Source of the DNA: Saprospirales bacterium
Lineage (GTDB): Bacteria > Bacteroidota > Bacteroidia > Chitinophagales > JADIYW01
Assembly: GCA_016711605.1 (NCBI GenBank)
Contig: JADJSS010000047.1
Span: forward strand, 1-64,000
Reading direction: 5' to 3'
DNA: 64,000 nucleotides
The position numbers and the translations under genes are program-made. This document shows positions 46,855 to 57,756 of this stretch, one piece after another (position 1 is the first letter of the stretch; the number at the start of each line of letters is the position of its first letter). The notes under the pieces were generated by a model. That model was not told where the DNA came from. It did no database searches and saw only the letters and a program-made list of their open reading frames with translations.

Positions 46855-48221
46855 CTAAAACTTCAACCAGTGCCATGCTACTTTACTGCCATTTTTGTTA
46901 TCGTTAAATTCAATAGCAGGAAACGGCAGCTTAATAATATTTAGAACCTTCATTAATCCTTTTGCCCAGTGTTTTTTAACAGGTAATTTAGTCCAATCTA
47001 AATCCATCGATAAATAAAATTTATGTAATCGTTGAATATCACTTCTGTCTACTAAGTCAGAAGGATCTATATTTCCGACTTCTTTTTCACCACCTAAATC
47101 ATTTTTATTCCATCTGTTTTTTTGTCCACCTAACATACCGCCAGCTCCATATCCAAAAGATACTTGTATGCATTTTGGAAATTTAGATTTTGGATTTTTA
47201 TAAAGGAACCAGGACTTACACTTAACCAAAATGTCATTGCATTATAGTCTTTTAAAATTAATTCAGTAAAAGAAGTACCGTATAATGCCTTAGCACGTTC
47301 AGTTATTTGTACGTCACCATATTTTCCGTACTTAACAGGTGCAGCAGATATTTTTAAATTAAATTTCTGATCGTGCCATACATATTGTTGGATTCCAAAC
47401 AACAAACTACCACTTATATTCATTGCCATGTCGCCCCAAGAAAAACCCCATTTTTTCTGAAATCCATCATTCAATTCTATTGATAATTGCCACATATTTC
47501 CTGTTAACATGCCAACCCAAATAGCATGTTTTTCTTTTAATCCAGCCCATTTAAATAAATCGTATGTCCATTTTGATTCGAAATAACAATTAAATGCATG
47601 TGCCACTTTATCCATGCCGTTCCACTCGTTCCAGTCGTTAAAAAAATGAAATTTTCCTTTATCATATTTTGAATACCAAGCACCACTCCACCAAGCATTT
47701 GCTCCAGCATATAAACCACCTTGTATACCAGCAACCAACCCTACACGCGGTAAATTTAATTCTTCTGATGGACGAAAAAATTTATAAGGTTTTGTCATTT
47801 TATTTTTCCAGTGTAATTGTAAGCAGGATCTGCAGCAATGTAATCGTAATGAAAAATAGTATCGTTGTGAACCGAATAGGCATATTCATTTTGCCAAGTC
47901 GTGTCTGGAATTAAATCAAAGAAGTTATGATTTTTTTAGTTCATAATTTTTATTAAAAAGGGTGTCGTTGTGGATTTGTAATGTATTGTTTACAACAGCA
48001 GAATCTTTAATAATAGTGTAAGCAGGTTGTTTTGCTAAAGGAGTTTCGTCCTTTTTTTCTCTTTTACATCTTTTGTGTTTTTGTTTTTTAGATGATGAAG
48101 TTGCCATCAAATCTTGAGAAAAAATTGTTGTAGAAACACAAATCAATAAAGCCAAAAGCACCAACTTTGCTATAGAATTTAAAAAAGTAGAAATAGAAAT
48201 TTGTAGCTTGTAATGGTTCAT
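46855..48221 (-). CDS. DUF2279 family membrane-associated protein, at least two frame breaks
   Basis: Three pieces form one protein of about 450 residues. 47925-48221 gives a signal peptide (LVLLALLICVSTTIFSQ) and a Lys-rich segment. The 47800-47940 gap reads FIPDTTWQNEYAYSVHND in another frame. 47130-47798 holds GLYAGANAWWSGAWYSKYDKG and MDKVAHAFNCYFESKWTYDL, where KxxHxxxxY fits DUF2279. 46855-47229 ends AGGMLGGQKNRWN and WTKLPVKKHWAKGLM. Shown strings are cores of longer stretches. Probably a periplasmic or outer-membrane-linked protein; function unknown. Confidence 0.7.
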
Positions 48222-48264
48222 GGTTGCAGTACTTCAAATTCAAAGATAGAAAAATAAATTTTTA

Positions 48265-48681
48265 CTATTTAACTAAATAAATTCCATCGACTTCTATTCT
48301 TATTTTTTGTTGCTTAAATAAGAAACCTACTGCACTTTTAAACGATTTTTTGCTCATGTTTAATTCCTGTTGAATTTCAACAGGTGAGCTTTTATCATTT
48401 AATTTCAGGTAACCTTTTTTAGCTTGTAGTTTATCTAAAATAACGGTGCAGTTTTGTTCAATCGTATTTAAAAATCCTTGTTGCTGTAAACTAACGTCTA
48501 TTTTTCCATCTTCGCGAATATTTTTTATGTAACCATCAACTTGTTGACGAAGTGTAAGTTGTTGGAAAATTTCATTATGATAAATCAAACCTTCATCATT
48601 TTCATTAATAATTACATGAATACCAAGATTGGTTGGTCTTCCAATTTCTAAACGCACTTTTTCGCCAATGGTGTAATTCAT
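48265..48681 (-). CDS. S1-like RNA-binding protein (CvfB family, short form)
   Basis: 139 residues from the ATG at 48679-48681 (MNYTIGEKVRLEIGRPTNLG). S1-like barrels: GLIYHNEIFQQLTLRQQVDGYIKNIREDGKIDVSL, shortened to its core VDGYIKNIREDGKIDVSL, then a winged-helix C-terminus (MSKKSFKSAVGFLFKQQKI). Resembles the second half of CvfB-type regulators, here as a shorter protein. It probably binds RNA. Confidence 0.75.
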   Translation of the reverse strand: MNYTIGEKVRLEIGRPTNLGIHVIINENDEGLIYHNEIFQQLTLRQQVDGYIKNIREDGKIDVSLQQQGFLNTIEQNCTVILDKLQAKKGYLKLNDKSSPVEIQQELNMSKKSFKSAVGFLFKQQKIRIEVDGIYLVK

Positions 48682-48699
48682 AAAATTTATTTTGTACAA

Positions 48700-49106
48700 A
48701 ATTACGATATTATACGTTGCAATACATTGAAAAGTTAGTTTCTGAAATGTTTAGTATCAATTTATAATAAAATCAAGATTTAATTAGTAATTTTTGAAGT
48801 TTGAAAACCTAACCAATGGCGAGCGAGTTCGTTTAGATGATAAATACATGCATGAATACACAAATACACAAAGCACCTACTACGGCAGCGTAGAACTGAT
48901 AGATTTCAAAGCATAAAGTTGGAGCAAAGTGAATAGATTAGATACGAATCAGTATTGAGATTTATAGATTTTCAGAACCAAATGCCAAGATAAAAATTGC
49001 GAATGTTAGCGGCTTTTTATGAGAGTTAGTGCATGTTATAGTAGATAACTTAATAATATGCTACACTAATAATAAGTATAACTGGTAGTATCCGTTTCAA
49101 GAGTTG
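48700..49106. other. Intergenic region with a possible gene fragment
   Basis: The plus strand near 48797-48916 reads NLTNGERVRLDDKYMHEYTN followed by TQSTYYGSVELIDFKA and a stop, without a start codon. It looks like the middle of a lost gene. No family can be named; the remainder is AT-rich. Confidence 0.35.
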
Positions 49107-49820
49107 CTACATTCTTTTTATAATTTTAGTTACTCTGTTCTTTCTGTCTAATTCATAAGAGTATTTATAATTATTGATATCGATAATTTGATTTGGACCG
49201 CACCCAATGTTAATTTGGCAAAACATTTTTTCATTGACAACTGTTTCATAACTGATTAAATTTTTACTCGATTTTCCTAAGTATGATTTTCCAAAGTTGT
49301 TATTACCAAGAGTATTTATAGTATCATTATATTGTTTGATAGTTGTAATGGTATATGTGTAACTGTATATGTTATACATCCTTTGTACACGTTTTGTAAT
49401 GTTATTTGAATCATTATAAAAAGAATCTAAATAAGAATGTCGAAAAGATTCAATAGCAGTTACAATAAAATCATTATTGTCATACGTATACTCAAAAGGT
49501 GGAAATTCATAAACCTTCAACTTTTTATTGTTTAATAAATAAAAAGGCATAATTCGATTTTTTACATTATTTGAATCTACCGAAAATATTATTACAGTAT
49601 CACCTTTGTATTTGTAAGCATGAGTAATATAGTAATTTGAATTCATATCTATTCTTTCTAAGATTAAACGATTTTGATTATCGTATGAATATGATTTAAC
49701 AACATTACCATGTGTTTCTGTTTTTACTAATGTTTCTGTAGGGAAATCATTCAAATCATCTTTTTTGCAACTTAGTAATATTACAGAAATAATTAATAGA
49801 ATATATTTTTTCTTATTCAT
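49107..49820 (-). CDS. Predicted lipoprotein of unknown function
   Basis: 237 residues from MNKKKYILLIISVILLSCKK, a signal peptide with lipobox LLSC. The body has YD/RHS-like phrases (SYDNQNRLILERIDMNSNYY; YEFPPFEYTYDNNDFI; ELDRKNRVTKII), like the short RHS-type lipoproteins common in Bacteroidota. It has no catalytic motif. Confidence 0.7.
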   Translation of the reverse strand: MNKKKYILLIISVILLSCKKDDLNDFPTETLVKTETHGNVVKSYSYDNQNRLILERIDMNSNYYITHAYKYKGDTVIIFSVDSNNVKNRIMPFYLLNNKKLKVYEFPPFEYTYDNNDFIVTAIESFRHSYLDSFYNDSNNITKRVQRMYNIYSYTYTITTIKQYNDTINTLGNNNFGKSYLGKSSKNLISYETVVNEKMFCQINIGCGPNQIIDINNYKYSYELDRKNRVTKIIKRM

Positions 49821-49945
49821 CATTACATCAAATATAACTATATAATTTGAAATAACAATTGTGTGTTTTTAATTTGGAGTCAAAAAAAAATCATTTAATC
49901 AAACAATCCTAATTCTGACAAAAGAAAAAACAGTATCTTCACTTC

Positions 49946-50631
49946 ATGGCAACATCAACCATTCCAACTACTGCATTTGCATTTTTAAAATCAATAAAAA
50001 AGAACAATAACCGCGAGTGGTTTGCAAAGCATAAGGAAACATACATAAAAGAGCAGTCGCATATACATGACTTTGCAGAAGCACTTTTGTTTGAATTGAA
50101 CAAGCATGATATTATAGAAACGCCATCAGGCAAAAAAGCATGTTACAGAATTTATAGAGATGTGCGTTTTTCAAAAGAAAAATACCTTACTGTACTTATT
50201 TCAGCGGCAGCTTTCGTCGTGCTACTAAGTTTCGTCGTGGTGGTTTGTATTTTCATTTAGAGCCAGGCAATACTTGGTTGGCTGGTGGTTTCTGGTCGCC
50301 GAATGCAGAAGATTTAAGACGCATTCGTGATGATATTGCTTTCGATGATGCGCCTTTAAGAAAGATAATAAAAAACAAAACGTTTGTTGCTACTTTTGGT
50401 TCACTGCAAGGTGAGCAATTAAAAACCACACCAAAAGGTTTTGATGCCAATCATGAAGCGATAGATTTATTGCGTTACAAACAATTTTTATTAATTAAAA
50501 AATTTACAGATGAAGAAGTATTAAGTGCTGATTTTGTAAAACTCGCTAATCATACGTTTAAAAATATGCGACCTTTTTTAGATTATATGAGTGAAGTGCT
50601 GACGACAGATTTAAACGGACAAGAAATTTAA
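49946..50631 (+). CDS. DUF2461 family protein, one frame break
   Basis: About 228 residues. AFAFLKSIKKNNNREWFAKHK and RIYRDVRFSKEK in the first frame, then, after a shift near 50195, FRRGGLYFHLEPGNTWLAGG and FWSPNAEDLRRIRDDI. These match DUF2461 throughout (FL..L..NN.R.WF...; R..RD.RFS..K.PY; GGG.W.P....L..IR). Function unknown. Confidence 0.85.
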
Positions 50632-50781
50632 TGAATTAATTTACATCAAAAATAGAAATCAAATTATCCTGAAAATTGAAATATAAATAGAAACTTGCTG
50701 ACTAATTTAATTTCATTATTTTAGCAGCTTGCAATAATCAATAAATTGATACCGAAAATCTAATTTTAAAGCGAAAAATTA

Positions 50782-51942
50782 ATGTTGTCTATTTTTAAAA
50801 TAAATACCAATCCTGAGAAAAGATATTTTGGTTTTGATATTGTACGAGCTTTTTCTGTAGTATTGGTGATGCATATGCATTTTTTACAAATTACAGCAAA
50901 CTTAATTGGCTTGGATTTTAAGAAAATTCCGTTTCCAGATCCAGTAGATATGTTTTTTGTGTGTAGTGGTTTTTTAATTGGATATCATCATTTAAAAGAT
51001 GTACACAAACTCGACAAGATTACACCAAAATATACTGCTCGATTTTTAGTGATGCGTTGGGTTCGTACGTTGCCGAGTTATTATTTAATACTCACGATTT
51101 TAGTAGTGCTTACTAAATTGTACAATAAAAATTTTGAGATACCATTTGCTAATTATTTTTTCACACATAATTTATTTGTAAATAATGTCAAGTTCTACAC
51201 AGAAACCTGGACAATTTCGGTGGAAGAGTGGTTTTACTTTTCGTTTCCAATCATATTCTATTTTGCCACAACGATATTTAATGTAAGTAAGAGAAAGTCT
51301 TTTATTTTTATTGTGTTGCTATATATTGTAGTATGTAATTTATTAAAAGTTTATTATTACTACCATGTTTTTCCAAATCATACGGTGTTGGATTTTTTTA
51401 TGTTTAAAGAAATTGTAATACTTCGTTTAGACACAATTGCAGTTGGTTTATTGGCTGCATATATATGCTATTTTTATCAAGATTTTTGGCACAACAATCG
51501 ATATAGATTTTTAGCAATTGGTTTGGTTATTTATTTAGGAAATATGGCACTTTATTGGTGTACTGCAAATGAGTATTTACCTGTAAATCCGTATTCAACG
51601 TTCTATTTTTTCACCTTGTTTTATTTGGTTGGACCGCTAGGTTTTATGTGTTTTTTACCTTGTTTGAAAACAGTGAAATTTAAGAATAATTTTGTGAATC
51701 ACTTTATACTTTTTACCAGCAATATCTCATACAGTATGTTTTTACTGCACGGTACATTCGCAATATTTGTTGCAATAATTCTGCATATCCTTGGATTTAA
51801 TGCAGCCAAACATGTGTTCTTGAGTTATCTGTTTTGGATGGCATTCGCCTACATTTTATCGTACTTCTTTTATACAAGAGTAGATTTAAAAGTAATGAAT
51901 AAAAGAAGTAAAATAATTGAGAAACTTAAACTGAACGAATAA
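50782..51942 (+). CDS. Acyltransferase 3 family membrane protein
   Basis: 386 residues with about 10 transmembrane helices. It begins FGFDIVRAFSVVLVMHMHF, with the RAFSV...H pattern and catalytic-type His of the OafA/YrhL family, followed by PDPVDMFFVCSGFLIGYH and TWTISVEEWFYFSFPI. It probably O-acylates a surface sugar or lipid. Frame intact. Confidence 0.85.
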   Translation: MLSIFKINTNPEKRYFGFDIVRAFSVVLVMHMHFLQITANLIGLDFKKIPFPDPVDMFFVCSGFLIGYHHLKDVHKLDKITPKYTARFLVMRWVRTLPSYYLILTILVVLTKLYNKNFEIPFANYFFTHNLFVNNVKFYTETWTISVEEWFYFSFPIIFYFATTIFNVSKRKSFIFIVLLYIVVCNLLKVYYYYHVFPNHTVLDFFMFKEIVILRLDTIAVGLLAAYICYFYQDFWHNNRYRFLAIGLVIYLGNMALYWCTANEYLPVNPYSTFYFFTLFYLVGPLGFMCFLPCLKTVKFKNNFVNHFILFTSNISYSMFLLHGTFAIFVAIILHILGFNAAKHVFLSYLFWMAFAYILSYFFYTRVDLKVMNKRSKIIEKLKLNE

Positions 51943-51982
51943 GTTTCTCAATTAAATATTGAATTATAAAATTTTTTGAAAG

Positions 51983-53383
51983 TTAGTTTAGCAAAGTAGC
52001 TTTCACCGTTTCCAATACATCAATTACTGCAGCTCTGTCTTTTGCTTGTGCATACACACGCAAAACCGGTTCGGTTCCAGATGCTCTAATCATTGTCCAG
52101 ATTCCATCTTGCATAAAATATTTCCAGCCATCAATATCTTCTTTGCGTTCTATGGTGTATTTTCCAAAGCTTTTGTACGCATCGTTTTTGCAATTAGTAA
52201 TTACTTTTTGTTTAATTTCTTCTGAAATATGTAAGTCATATCTGTCATAATCAAATGCGCCAACTACTTCATATACTTCTGCAATTAATTCCTTAATTGT
52301 TTTTCCAGTTTTCGCCATAAATTCCATCAACACTAACGCTATCCAAACACCATCGCGCTCTGGAATATGTCCTGTAATAGCAATTCCACCACTTTCTTCA
52401 CCACCAACTAATACGTTTTCGTTCACCATAATTTCGCACACATATTTAAAACCAACTGGTGTTACTTCGCAAGGTAAATTATACGCATCGCACAATTTTT
52501 TTACTTTATCAGAAACCGTAAACGAAATTGCCACTTTACCTGATAAACCTTTGTATTTGTGTAAATAATGAATCAATAATAAAAGCACGTGATGCGAATC
52601 AATGAAGTTACCTTCGTTATCATAACAACCAATTCTGTCTGCATCACCATCGTTGGCAAAACCAAATTCTATATCAGTAGAATTTTTTATTAGGTTAGAA
52701 AATTCTAATAAATTTTTATGTAAAGGTTCTGGTGCTTGTCCATTAAAACCTGGATTTTCTTCGCAATGCAAATACACTAAGTTTTTTGGCAATAATCGTC
52801 GAACAATTTTTTGTCCAGCACCAAACATTGCATCATAACCGAAAGTCATTCCACCGTTTCGAATGGATTCCATATCAAAAGATGCTTCGACATGATTAAA
52901 ATACATCGTTTCTAAATCAACGTATTCTAATAAACCATTTGCTATAAATTCTTCTAAAGAAGTTGTTGGAATTTCAGCTTTTTCTGGAATTAAACTTTCT
53001 ACAATGGCAATATCTGCAGGTGTGCTTGGTCCACCAAAATTTGATTTTAATTTATAGCCATTGTACGTTGGTGGATTGTGTGATGCAGTAATCACTACAC
53101 CAGCAGTAGTATTTAATTTTACGCAACCTAATGAAATCATTGGTGTAGAGCAAATGCCTTTGTGTGCATATACTTTCACACCTTCATTGCATAAAACTTT
53201 TATGGTTACTTCAGTAAAAAGTGGTCCAGCAAAACGGCAATCATGACCGATGGTGATGGATGGTTTTTCTGAGATGGATTTTACCCAACCTGCTGTTGCT
53301 TGTGCTACACGAGCTACGTTTTCAGTTGTGAATTCTTGCGCAATAATGGCGCGCCAGCCGTCTGTTCCAAATTTAATTTGCAT
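51983..53383 (-). CDS. Phosphohexomutase (phosphoglucomutase/phosphomannomutase family)
   Basis: 466 residues. Catalytic phosphoserine loop ITASHNPPTYNGYK with Ser at about 101; metal loop FANDGDADRIG near 245; sugar loop VGGEESGGI; phosphate-binding RASGTEPVLRVY at the C-terminus. All four conserved parts are present, so it should be active. Whether it acts on glucose-, mannose- or glucosamine-phosphates cannot be told. Confidence 0.92.
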   Translation of the reverse strand: MQIKFGTDGWRAIIAQEFTTENVARVAQATAGWVKSISEKPSITIGHDCRFAGPLFTEVTIKVLCNEGVKVYAHKGICSTPMISLGCVKLNTTAGVVITASHNPPTYNGYKLKSNFGGPSTPADIAIVESLIPEKAEIPTTSLEEFIANGLLEYVDLETMYFNHVEASFDMESIRNGGMTFGYDAMFGAGQKIVRRLLPKNLVYLHCEENPGFNGQAPEPLHKNLLEFSNLIKNSTDIEFGFANDGDADRIGCYDNEGNFIDSHHVLLLLIHYLHKYKGLSGKVAISFTVSDKVKKLCDAYNLPCEVTPVGFKYVCEIMVNENVLVGGEESGGIAITGHIPERDGVWIALVLMEFMAKTGKTIKELIAEVYEVVGAFDYDRYDLHISEEIKQKVITNCKNDAYKSFGKYTIERKEDIDGWKYFMQDGIWTMIRASGTEPVLRVYAQAKDRAAVIDVLETVKATLLN

Positions 53384-53419
53384 ACTTCAAAATTGAACCT
53401 CAAAAGTACGAAAATTAAT

Positions 53420-55834
53420 TTAACCACCAATTCTGCTTTTCTCTTCTTCGTTACTTTTATTTACACGTGAATTTAGGAATTTTTTACCTTTTTGGAAGTT
53501 ATACGAAACAGTTAAGCTGAAAAAACGAGAACTCCATTTGTTAGTTGTTTTAGAATTTACATTGAAATAATTAGTGGTGTACGACATGTTTTTAGTAGCC
53601 AAAATATCATTTCCAGCAATTCTGATTCTTAATTTCTTATCAAAAAATGTTTTGGAAAGTGAAATATTCAACATACCATCACTTTTCATAATATCAGTTG
53701 CGTCGTAATGTGGTGAAGTGTAAAAGCCAAATACATTAATCATGAATCCTTTTGGTAAAATAAAAGTGTTGTCCAGTGAAATATTGAATTTGTGAGATGA
53801 AACGATAAATGGTGAATTGTTTACAATAGAGTTGTATTTGAAAAACGTGTATTGTGCAGAATAAGAAATGGTCCACCATTTAAATATTTCTTTGTTGATA
53901 TTAAATCCAATATTTAAGTTGTTTCGTATTTTAAAATTGCTGGCTCTATAAGTAGAAATTTTTGTACTGTCATCTTGAAAAATTAAATGTGTATAATTGT
54001 TGTTTAAATTTTCATGTCCAATAAAAAAGCTGTATGCATTTTTAAATGTATAGGTAAATTCAGTAACATTGATATATTGAGGTTTTAGATTTGCATTTCC
54101 AGTCCAAACAGAATAAGGACTTAAATAAAATTGAAAAGGATTTAAATCATTAAAATCAGGTCGTTGAATTTTTCTGCTATAGTTGATGTTTATACTATGT
54201 TTTTCTTTGATGCTTTTTTGAATAAATAAACTTGGAAAAAAATCAACATAGTGTCTTTTGGTGATGGAATTTAAAGTGTAAGATCGTTGGTTGGTATTGG
54301 TTTGTTCAATGCGCAAACCAAGGTTGGTGCTCCATCCTTTTTTCCAGTTTTTGCTCCATGTAGAAAATATTGCATTGATATTTTCAATGTATTGAAATTT
54401 ATTTGATTTGGTGCTGTCTATTATATAGTCGTTTCCAATTAAGTTATTAAATTTTATATCGTTGCTGGTTTTTGTCCAAGTAAATTTTACACCAACTTCA
54501 ATGCTGTGTTCGTGTTTTAATGTTTTGTTGTAATTTACTTTTGAAGTATGCAAATTTACGATGTAAGGATTGTCTTGTTTAAAATCTAAACGTGGAATGT
54601 TTTTTTCAAGTGCATTTGAATCTAAATATGCCATATTTAAATGACTGAGTGTATATAAATTGAAGTATGTATAATCGTAAGTAAATTCTAAAGTACTACC
54701 AGTGCTGTCTAATTGACTTCTAAAATTAAAGTTAGCTGATGGATTTATGCTTTTAACGTCTGCAGTATTTATTGTTTTTTGAATAGAATTTACATTTTCT
54801 GAAGCAAGAACATTATTGATAATATTTAAATTAGAAGTTGACGTATGTGGATTTTTAAATTGAAATAATTCACCACCAATTCCAATTGTATTTCTATCGT
54901 TGATGTTATATTTTAAACTAAGATTTGCATAATGACTAATGAATTTATTTTTATCAAAACCATTTTCATCAAATCGTTCAACTGAGTTTGTGGTTGTGAA
55001 ATTGCGTACAAATGTGTTTTTTTGATAGTTGTTGTTGTATCCAAAATTATAGTTGGTGCTTAATGTAATTTTTTTGTGATTCACATTAATATTAAAACCA
55101 GTTTCTGCGCTTGCATATTCATTTTGTCGATAATTTGCAAATACAGAACCGTTGGTTCCGGTTCTGAGGTTTGATTTTAATTGAATTTCTAAAACACCAC
55201 CTTTTGCATTTGCATCATATCTTGCTGATGGATTGCTGACCACTTCAATTTTTTTCACGTTTGAACTTTGAATCGATTTTAACAAACTTGCAAGTTGGTC
55301 ACCAGTCAATTGTTCAACTTTCCCGTTTATCATTACTTGTACTTGGTTTTTACCATTTACACGAATTTCATCATTGCCATTTACGGTAACGCCTGGCACG
55401 GAACGCAATAAATCCATCACACTTTCGCCACTTGATTTTGCGCTATTTTCTACGTTGTATACAATGCGATCTGCTTTGCGTTCTATAATTGGTTTTGTTG
55501 ATGTAATTTCAACACCTTTCAACATATTTGCTTCAACTTTAAGTTCAATGATTCCAAAATCAAAAATTTCTTCAGCATCATTTTTAACTTCTATAATTGC
55601 TTGAACTGTATCTGTTTTGTAACCAACATAAATAATTTCCATGAAATAATTTTCTGGTTTTATGTCTTTGATTTCAAATTTTCCTAAGCTGTCAGTAGTC
55701 GTGCCATTTAAATAAGTAGAATCGTTGTATTTATGCAAAATAATGTTGCAAAACTCAATTGGTTTTTTGTTTTCATCTAGTACAATTCCTTGTATAGTGT
55801 TACCAAAAATTGATGTAGATATCAATAAAAGCAA
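53420..55834 (-). CDS. TonB-dependent receptor-like outer-membrane protein
   Basis: 804 residues. Carboxypeptidase-regulatory-like domain at the N-terminus (IQGIVLDENKKPIEFCNIIL to YKTDTVQAII), plug domain (DLLRSVPGVTVNGNDEIRVN, VEVVSNPSARYDANAKGGV shortened), then a large beta-barrel of the type found in Bacteroidota outer-membrane receptors (PF14905-like). The open frame starts with TTG; an ATG at 55855-55857 with one base restored would give MRLSFSIS before LLLLISTSIFG, a better signal peptide. It ends the cluster with the sigma factor. Confidence 0.85.
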   Translation of the reverse strand: MLLLISTSIFGNTIQGIVLDENKKPIEFCNIILHKYNDSTYLNGTTTDSLGKFEIKDIKPENYFMEIIYVGYKTDTVQAIIEVKNDAEEIFDFGIIELKVEANMLKGVEITSTKPIIERKADRIVYNVENSAKSSGESVMDLLRSVPGVTVNGNDEIRVNGKNQVQVMINGKVEQLTGDQLASLLKSIQSSNVKKIEVVSNPSARYDANAKGGVLEIQLKSNLRTGTNGSVFANYRQNEYASAETGFNINVNHKKITLSTNYNFGYNNNYQKNTFVRNFTTTNSVERFDENGFDKNKFISHYANLSLKYNINDRNTIGIGGELFQFKNPHTSTSNLNIINNVLASENVNSIQKTINTADVKSINPSANFNFRSQLDSTGSTLEFTYDYTYFNLYTLSHLNMAYLDSNALEKNIPRLDFKQDNPYIVNLHTSKVNYNKTLKHEHSIEVGVKFTWTKTSNDIKFNNLIGNDYIIDSTKSNKFQYIENINAIFSTWSKNWKKGWSTNLGLRIEQTNTNQRSYTLNSITKRHYVDFFPSLFIQKSIKEKHSININYSRKIQRPDFNDLNPFQFYLSPYSVWTGNANLKPQYINVTEFTYTFKNAYSFFIGHENLNNNYTHLIFQDDSTKISTYRASNFKIRNNLNIGFNINKEIFKWWTISYSAQYTFFKYNSIVNNSPFIVSSHKFNISLDNTFILPKGFMINVFGFYTSPHYDATDIMKSDGMLNISLSKTFFDKKLRIRIAGNDILATKNMSYTTNYFNVNSKTTNKWSSRFFSLTVSYNFQKGKKFLNSRVNKSNEEEKSRIGG

Positions 55835-55944
55835 AGAGATTGAAAAAGATAGCGCATAAATACAAAATTAAATTCTTACCAAAATAGTTAGTGGTAATTT
55901 TTATTTTTTTATTACAGTATTTCTAAAATATTTTTTTTGAAAGA

Positions 55945-56655
55945 TTAATATTCGACAACATTTGATGCACCAGATGTTACTTTATTTATTGTTTTTGGCG
56001 TACTAATATATTTTATTGAAGATGCGCCGCTTGCTTTTACTTCTAACGTATCACTGCAATCTACAATAACTTTTGATGCACCAGATGCACTAATATCTGC
56101 AAAATTATTTTTACAATTTTTACCGTTGTAATTTGAGGCACCTGAAGCATCAAGTAATAATTTTGTTGCAGAACCATTTACATTAATTTTTGATGCTCCA
56201 GAAACATCTATATCCAATTTTTCAGTTTTAACAAAAATGTTTATTCTTGAAGCACCTGAATTTTTTATGGAAATTTCTTTCCCAATGAAAGTATAATCAC
56301 TTGTAAAAGTAGATGCACCACTTACAAAAATTGCAATTAAAGAATTACCATAAACTATTGCTTTTAATGTTTTTGTTTTGCAAAAATTGCAATCTTTTAA
56401 TTTTAAAGATAGTTCGTTGTTGGTGTTTGTAACGGATAGGTTTTTTAGTGTGTTTTCATCTATTTCAACGCTAACTTTATTCTCATTACTATGTTTAAAT
56501 TCCACTTGAAATGAGTTGCTGATTTTTAAAGTGCTAAATTGATTCAATACATAATTTTTTGTAACAATATTATTCGATGCAAATATTGTTGACTGAAAAA
56601 CTATTGATGTTATTAAAAAAAATATTGCTTTTTTGATTGTTTTTTGTGTTTGCAT
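55945..56655 (-). CDS. DUF2807 (GIN-domain) secreted protein
   Basis: About 236 residues from the ATG at 56653-56655 (MQTQKTIKKAIFF), with signal peptide. The body repeats short beta segments ending in SGAS (VSGASTFTS, NSGASRINI, VSGASKINV, ASGASNYNG, ASGASKVIV, ASGASSIKY), the hallmark of DUF2807 right-handed beta helices. Probably a surface or periplasmic protein; role unknown. Confidence 0.88.
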   Translation of the reverse strand: MQTQKTIKKAIFFLITSIVFQSTIFASNNIVTKNYVLNQFSTLKISNSFQVEFKHSNENKVSVEIDENTLKNLSVTNTNNELSLKLKDCNFCKTKTLKAIVYGNSLIAIFVSGASTFTSDYTFIGKEISIKNSGASRINIFVKTEKLDIDVSGASKINVNGSATKLLLDASGASNYNGKNCKNNFADISASGASKVIVDCSDTLEVKASGASSIKYISTPKTINKVTSGASNVVEY

Positions 56656-56718
56656 GTTGAATGATTTTTTTTGTTTAATAAATAATAATATCACTGTTTT
56701 TACTTGTTATTTTGATGG

Positions 56719-57756
56719 TTAAGAAGCATCTGTTGCTGTTTTTGTTTTTGCTGATATTTCTGTATTGTTTTCTGTTTCATTTTTAGAAATAGTTAATTGC
56801 AATCTTGAGTTTTTTACATCAACATCACCGTTAATATCTTTAATTTTTATGTTGATTGGATTTTCAGGATTTATTTTCAATTTATTATCAGAATAAGTAG
56901 AAACAATAGATATTCCTTTAAGTGTTTTCGCAATTTCATCAATCATTAAATCGCTGTATGTTAGCACTGAATTGAGTTCTTGCTGTAATGATTTTATTTT
57001 TATATCAGAATAGGTTGCAGTCGTTTTTATGGTTCCAGCTTTTTGTATGGTAATGTCGCCATAATTAGTGCTTAATGATTGTATGTATGGACAACTAGTA
57101 AGTTTAATGTCGCAATAACTAGTGCTGCTATTTAATGTGTCAATATTATCAATAATAAAATCGCCATAACTTGAATTTATTTTTACGTTACTCAGATTTC
57201 CTAAGTTTACATCACCATATGTTGAACTTATAATGGTTTTGTTTGTGTTTTTTTCAATGGTTATATCGCTATAGTTAGATGAAATTTTTAATGGTATATT
57301 GATGTCACCAATCTGTAAAAAGCCGTAATTAATAGTAAGGTTTAGCTGTGCTATGTTTTTTGGTAAATACAAAATACTTTTAGCTTCATATTGTGTGCTT
57401 TTCGTAATTTTGTCTTTTGTTTTTAGAATCCAATTCCAAATTGATGAAGATTTATCGAAGTCTATAGTCGTATTTATAGATAATTTATTAAAGCTACTAT
57501 TTGCATTTATATCTAACATTTCTTGCAAATTGTTTGTTGTAAAATCGGATTTATTGGTTTTCATAATAAAGTCAATTCTTACAAAATCTTTGTCCCAGAA
57601 TTCAATTTTATAAATTTGTTCACGAGCATTTAATTCAACCGTAGAATTTAGATTAACTTTCCATTCTTTCGTAATTTTTATTTCTTTCATTGCATCTTCA
57701 GCAAATCCAACAGAAATAAAAAATAAACTAGCTAATATTGTTAGAAGAGATTTCAT
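56719..57756 (-). CDS. Secreted beta-helix-like protein (DUF4097-like)
   Basis: 345 residues with signal peptide (MKSLLTILASLFFISVGFA). Repeated beta segments with the words YGDI, YSDI or YCDI (SSTYGDVNLG, SSYGDFIIDN, TSYCDIKLTS, TNYGDITIQK, ATYSDIKIKS). This fits the DUF4097/adhesin-like family. Its start overlaps the anti-sigma gene's end by 29 bases, so the two are translationally linked. Confidence 0.8.
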   Translation of the reverse strand: MKSLLTILASLFFISVGFAEDAMKEIKITKEWKVNLNSTVELNAREQIYKIEFWDKDFVRIDFIMKTNKSDFTTNNLQEMLDINANSSFNKLSINTTIDFDKSSSIWNWILKTKDKITKSTQYEAKSILYLPKNIAQLNLTINYGFLQIGDINIPLKISSNYSDITIEKNTNKTIISSTYGDVNLGNLSNVKINSSYGDFIIDNIDTLNSSTSYCDIKLTSCPYIQSLSTNYGDITIQKAGTIKTTATYSDIKIKSLQQELNSVLTYSDLMIDEIAKTLKGISIVSTYSDNKLKINPENPINIKIKDINGDVDVKNSRLQLTISKNETENNTEISAKTKTATDAS